In this document: one piece after another, positions 13,171-14,326 of the stretch
Numbering within the stretch: the first letter of the stretch is position 1
Layout of the letters: each line of letters starts with the position of its first letter
Source: Synergistaceae bacterium
GTDB lineage: Bacteria; Synergistota; Synergistia; Synergistales; Synergistaceae
Direction of reading: 5' to 3'
DNA length: 14,326 nt
Assembly (NCBI GenBank): GCA_031271065.1
Contig: JAISWP010000073.1
Coordinates: 1-14,326, forward strand
The notes under the pieces: model-generated
Told to the model about the DNA's origin: nothing
Database searches by the model: none
The model's input: the letters and a program-made list of their open reading frames with translations, nothing else
Position numbers and translations under genes: made by a program

Positions 13171-14326
13171 ATGAAAGGGATGCTGGAATTCCCGGACGAG
13201 GGACAGGTGTACGAAACTCCCCTGGCGGAACGGATGAGGCCCAGGACCCTGGACGAGTACGCGGGGCAGGAGCACATACTGGGGCCGGGCAAACCACTCA
13301 GAACCCTCATAAACGCCGGACGGGTCCCCAGCTGCATACTATACGGAAACCCGGGCATAGGAAAGACCACACTGGTCCGGCTCATGGCGGACGAGACCGA
13401 CCGAAGGCTGTTCGAGATCAACGCCGTCAGCGCCAAGGTCTCCCAGCTTCGCGGGCTGCTGGACGACGCGTCCGCCTACAAGGCCGATTCCGGCAGGTCG
13501 GCGGTGGCGTTCGTGGACGAGATATACCACTTGAACAGCAGTCAGCAGAACGTCCTGCTTCCGGCCGTGGAACGGGGCGACATAATACTGGCCGGCACAA
13601 CCTCGGAAAATCCCTGGTTCGAGATAAACAAGACGCTATTGTCGCGCATGATAGTCTACACCCTCAATCCTCTGAGCGAGGACGATATACTGAAACTGCT
13701 CGAAAGAGCCGTGTCGGACGAAACAAGAGGGCTGGGGAAACTCGGGCTGATCTGCGAGGAAGGCGCGCTGCGGCATATAGCGTCCCTCTGCGGAGGAGAC
13801 GCCAGGCAGGCTCTCACCCGGCTCGAAACCGCCGCGACAGGAGTCGCGATGGGGGGAGGGCGCGAACTGACGGCCGCAGCCGCGGACGAAGCGACCGGAA
13901 GGCAGACGCTTCGCTACGACAGGGCCAGCGCCGACCACTACTCCGTCATATCCGCACTGATAAAGAGCATAAGAGGATCGGACCCAGACGCCGCTCTGTA
14001 CTGGCTTGCGAGGATGCTAGCCTCAGGGGACGACGTGCGATTTATATGCAGGAGGCTCTGCATACTGGCGTCGGAGGACGTTGGGCTCGCGGACCCGATG
14101 GCGCTGGTCATCGCCGAAAGCGCCGCCGCCGCGTGCGACAGGGTCGGACTGCCGGAAGCCAAGCTGATATTGAGCGAGGCTGTGATATACCTCGCCGCCG
14201 CGCCGAAAAGCAACAGCGCCACGACCGCGATATTCGCGGCGGAATCCGCCGTGACCTCCGGCAGCATCATGGAGGTCCCGTATCACCTGCGAAACGACGG
14301 AGAGGGATACGTCTACCCTCACGACG
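13171..14326 (+). CDS. rarA: Replication-associated recombination protein A (AAA+ ATPase), 3' end cut by window
   Basis: This is the RarA/MgsA (human WRNIP1) family, a clamp-loader-like AAA+ ATPase acting at stalled forks and at SSB-coated DNA. The frame is open from ATG 13171 to the window edge, giving 385 codons of an expected 420-450. Visible features are PLAERMRPRTLDEYAGQEH (17-35), Walker A GNPGIGKTT (59-67), Walker B AFVDEI (113-118, Asp116/Glu117), sensor 1 AGTTSENPWFEIN (141-153), and sensor 2 GGDARQAL (208-215, Arg212). The C-terminal helical/tetramerisation region ends in GYVYPHD (379-385), which normally precedes the last 40-60 residues. The loop after Walker B reads YHLNSSQQ rather than the usual HRFNKAQQ. 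The start lies 4 bp after the HAD stop, has only a weak ribosome site, and is probably translationally coupled. Confidence 0.95.
   Translation, partial: MKGMLEFPDEGQVYETPLAERMRPRTLDEYAGQEHILGPGKPLRTLINAGRVPSCILYGNPGIGKTTLVRLMADETDRRLFEINAVSAKVSQLRGLLDDASAYKADSGRSAVAFVDEIYHLNSSQQNVLLPAVERGDIILAGTTSENPWFEINKTLLSRMIVYTLNPLSEDDILKLLERAVSDETRGLGKLGLICEEGALRHIASLCGGDARQALTRLETAATGVAMGGGRELTAAAADEATGRQTLRYDRASADHYSVISALIKSIRGSDPDAALYWLARMLASGDDVRFICRRLCILASEDVGLADPMALVIAESAAAACDRVGLPEAKLILSEAVIYLAAAPKSNSATTAIFAAESAVTSGSIMEVPYHLRNDGEGYVYPHD

Overview
The window is GC-rich bacterial chromosome with dense, short-gapped gene packing. Isoleucine ATA and arginine AGG/AGA codons are frequent. Three of the nine genes appear to start at TTG. 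Gene content and codon style suggest an anaerobe of the Synergistota, or a similar deep-branching lineage. That assignment is inference from style and protein flavour, not from a marker gene. No mobile element, CRISPR array, tRNA or rRNA was found, and all nine protein genes look intact apart from the one cut by the right edge.

Left part (1-4098, + strand): a short leader with a strong hairpin-T element, then gyrA (DNA gyrase A), psd (phosphatidylserine decarboxylase, pyruvoyl type) and pssA (CDP-diacylglycerol-serine phosphatidyltransferase). The genes are separated by 4 bp and -4 bp, so gyrase A appears to be transcribed with the two steps that make phosphatidylethanolamine from CDP-diacylglycerol. 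A symmetrical terminator at 4064-4098 serves this unit and the convergent one.

Middle part (4116-11117, - strand): a glycogen/alpha-glucan operon, in transcription order GH57-DUF3536 protein, short-form glycogen phosphorylase (glgP), glycogen synthase (glgA) and ADP-glucose pyrophosphorylase (glgC). It supplies ADP-glucose, polymerises it and phosphorolyses the polymer. No GH13 branching or debranching gene is present, so the GH57 protein is the only candidate in the window for those jobs. A perfect TATAAT lies just upstream of the operon.

Right part (11389-14326, + strand): a small GHKL ATP-binding protein of the type usually found inside [FeFe]-hydrogenase/NADH dehydrogenase operons; a roughly 177-nt structured RNA with its own promoter that I identify as 6S RNA (ssrS); a HAD-family phosphatase with an unexplained C-terminal extension; and rarA, an AAA+ replication/recombination factor truncated by the window end. 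A 6S gene just upstream of rarA is an arrangement known from Firmicutes, which supports the RNA call.
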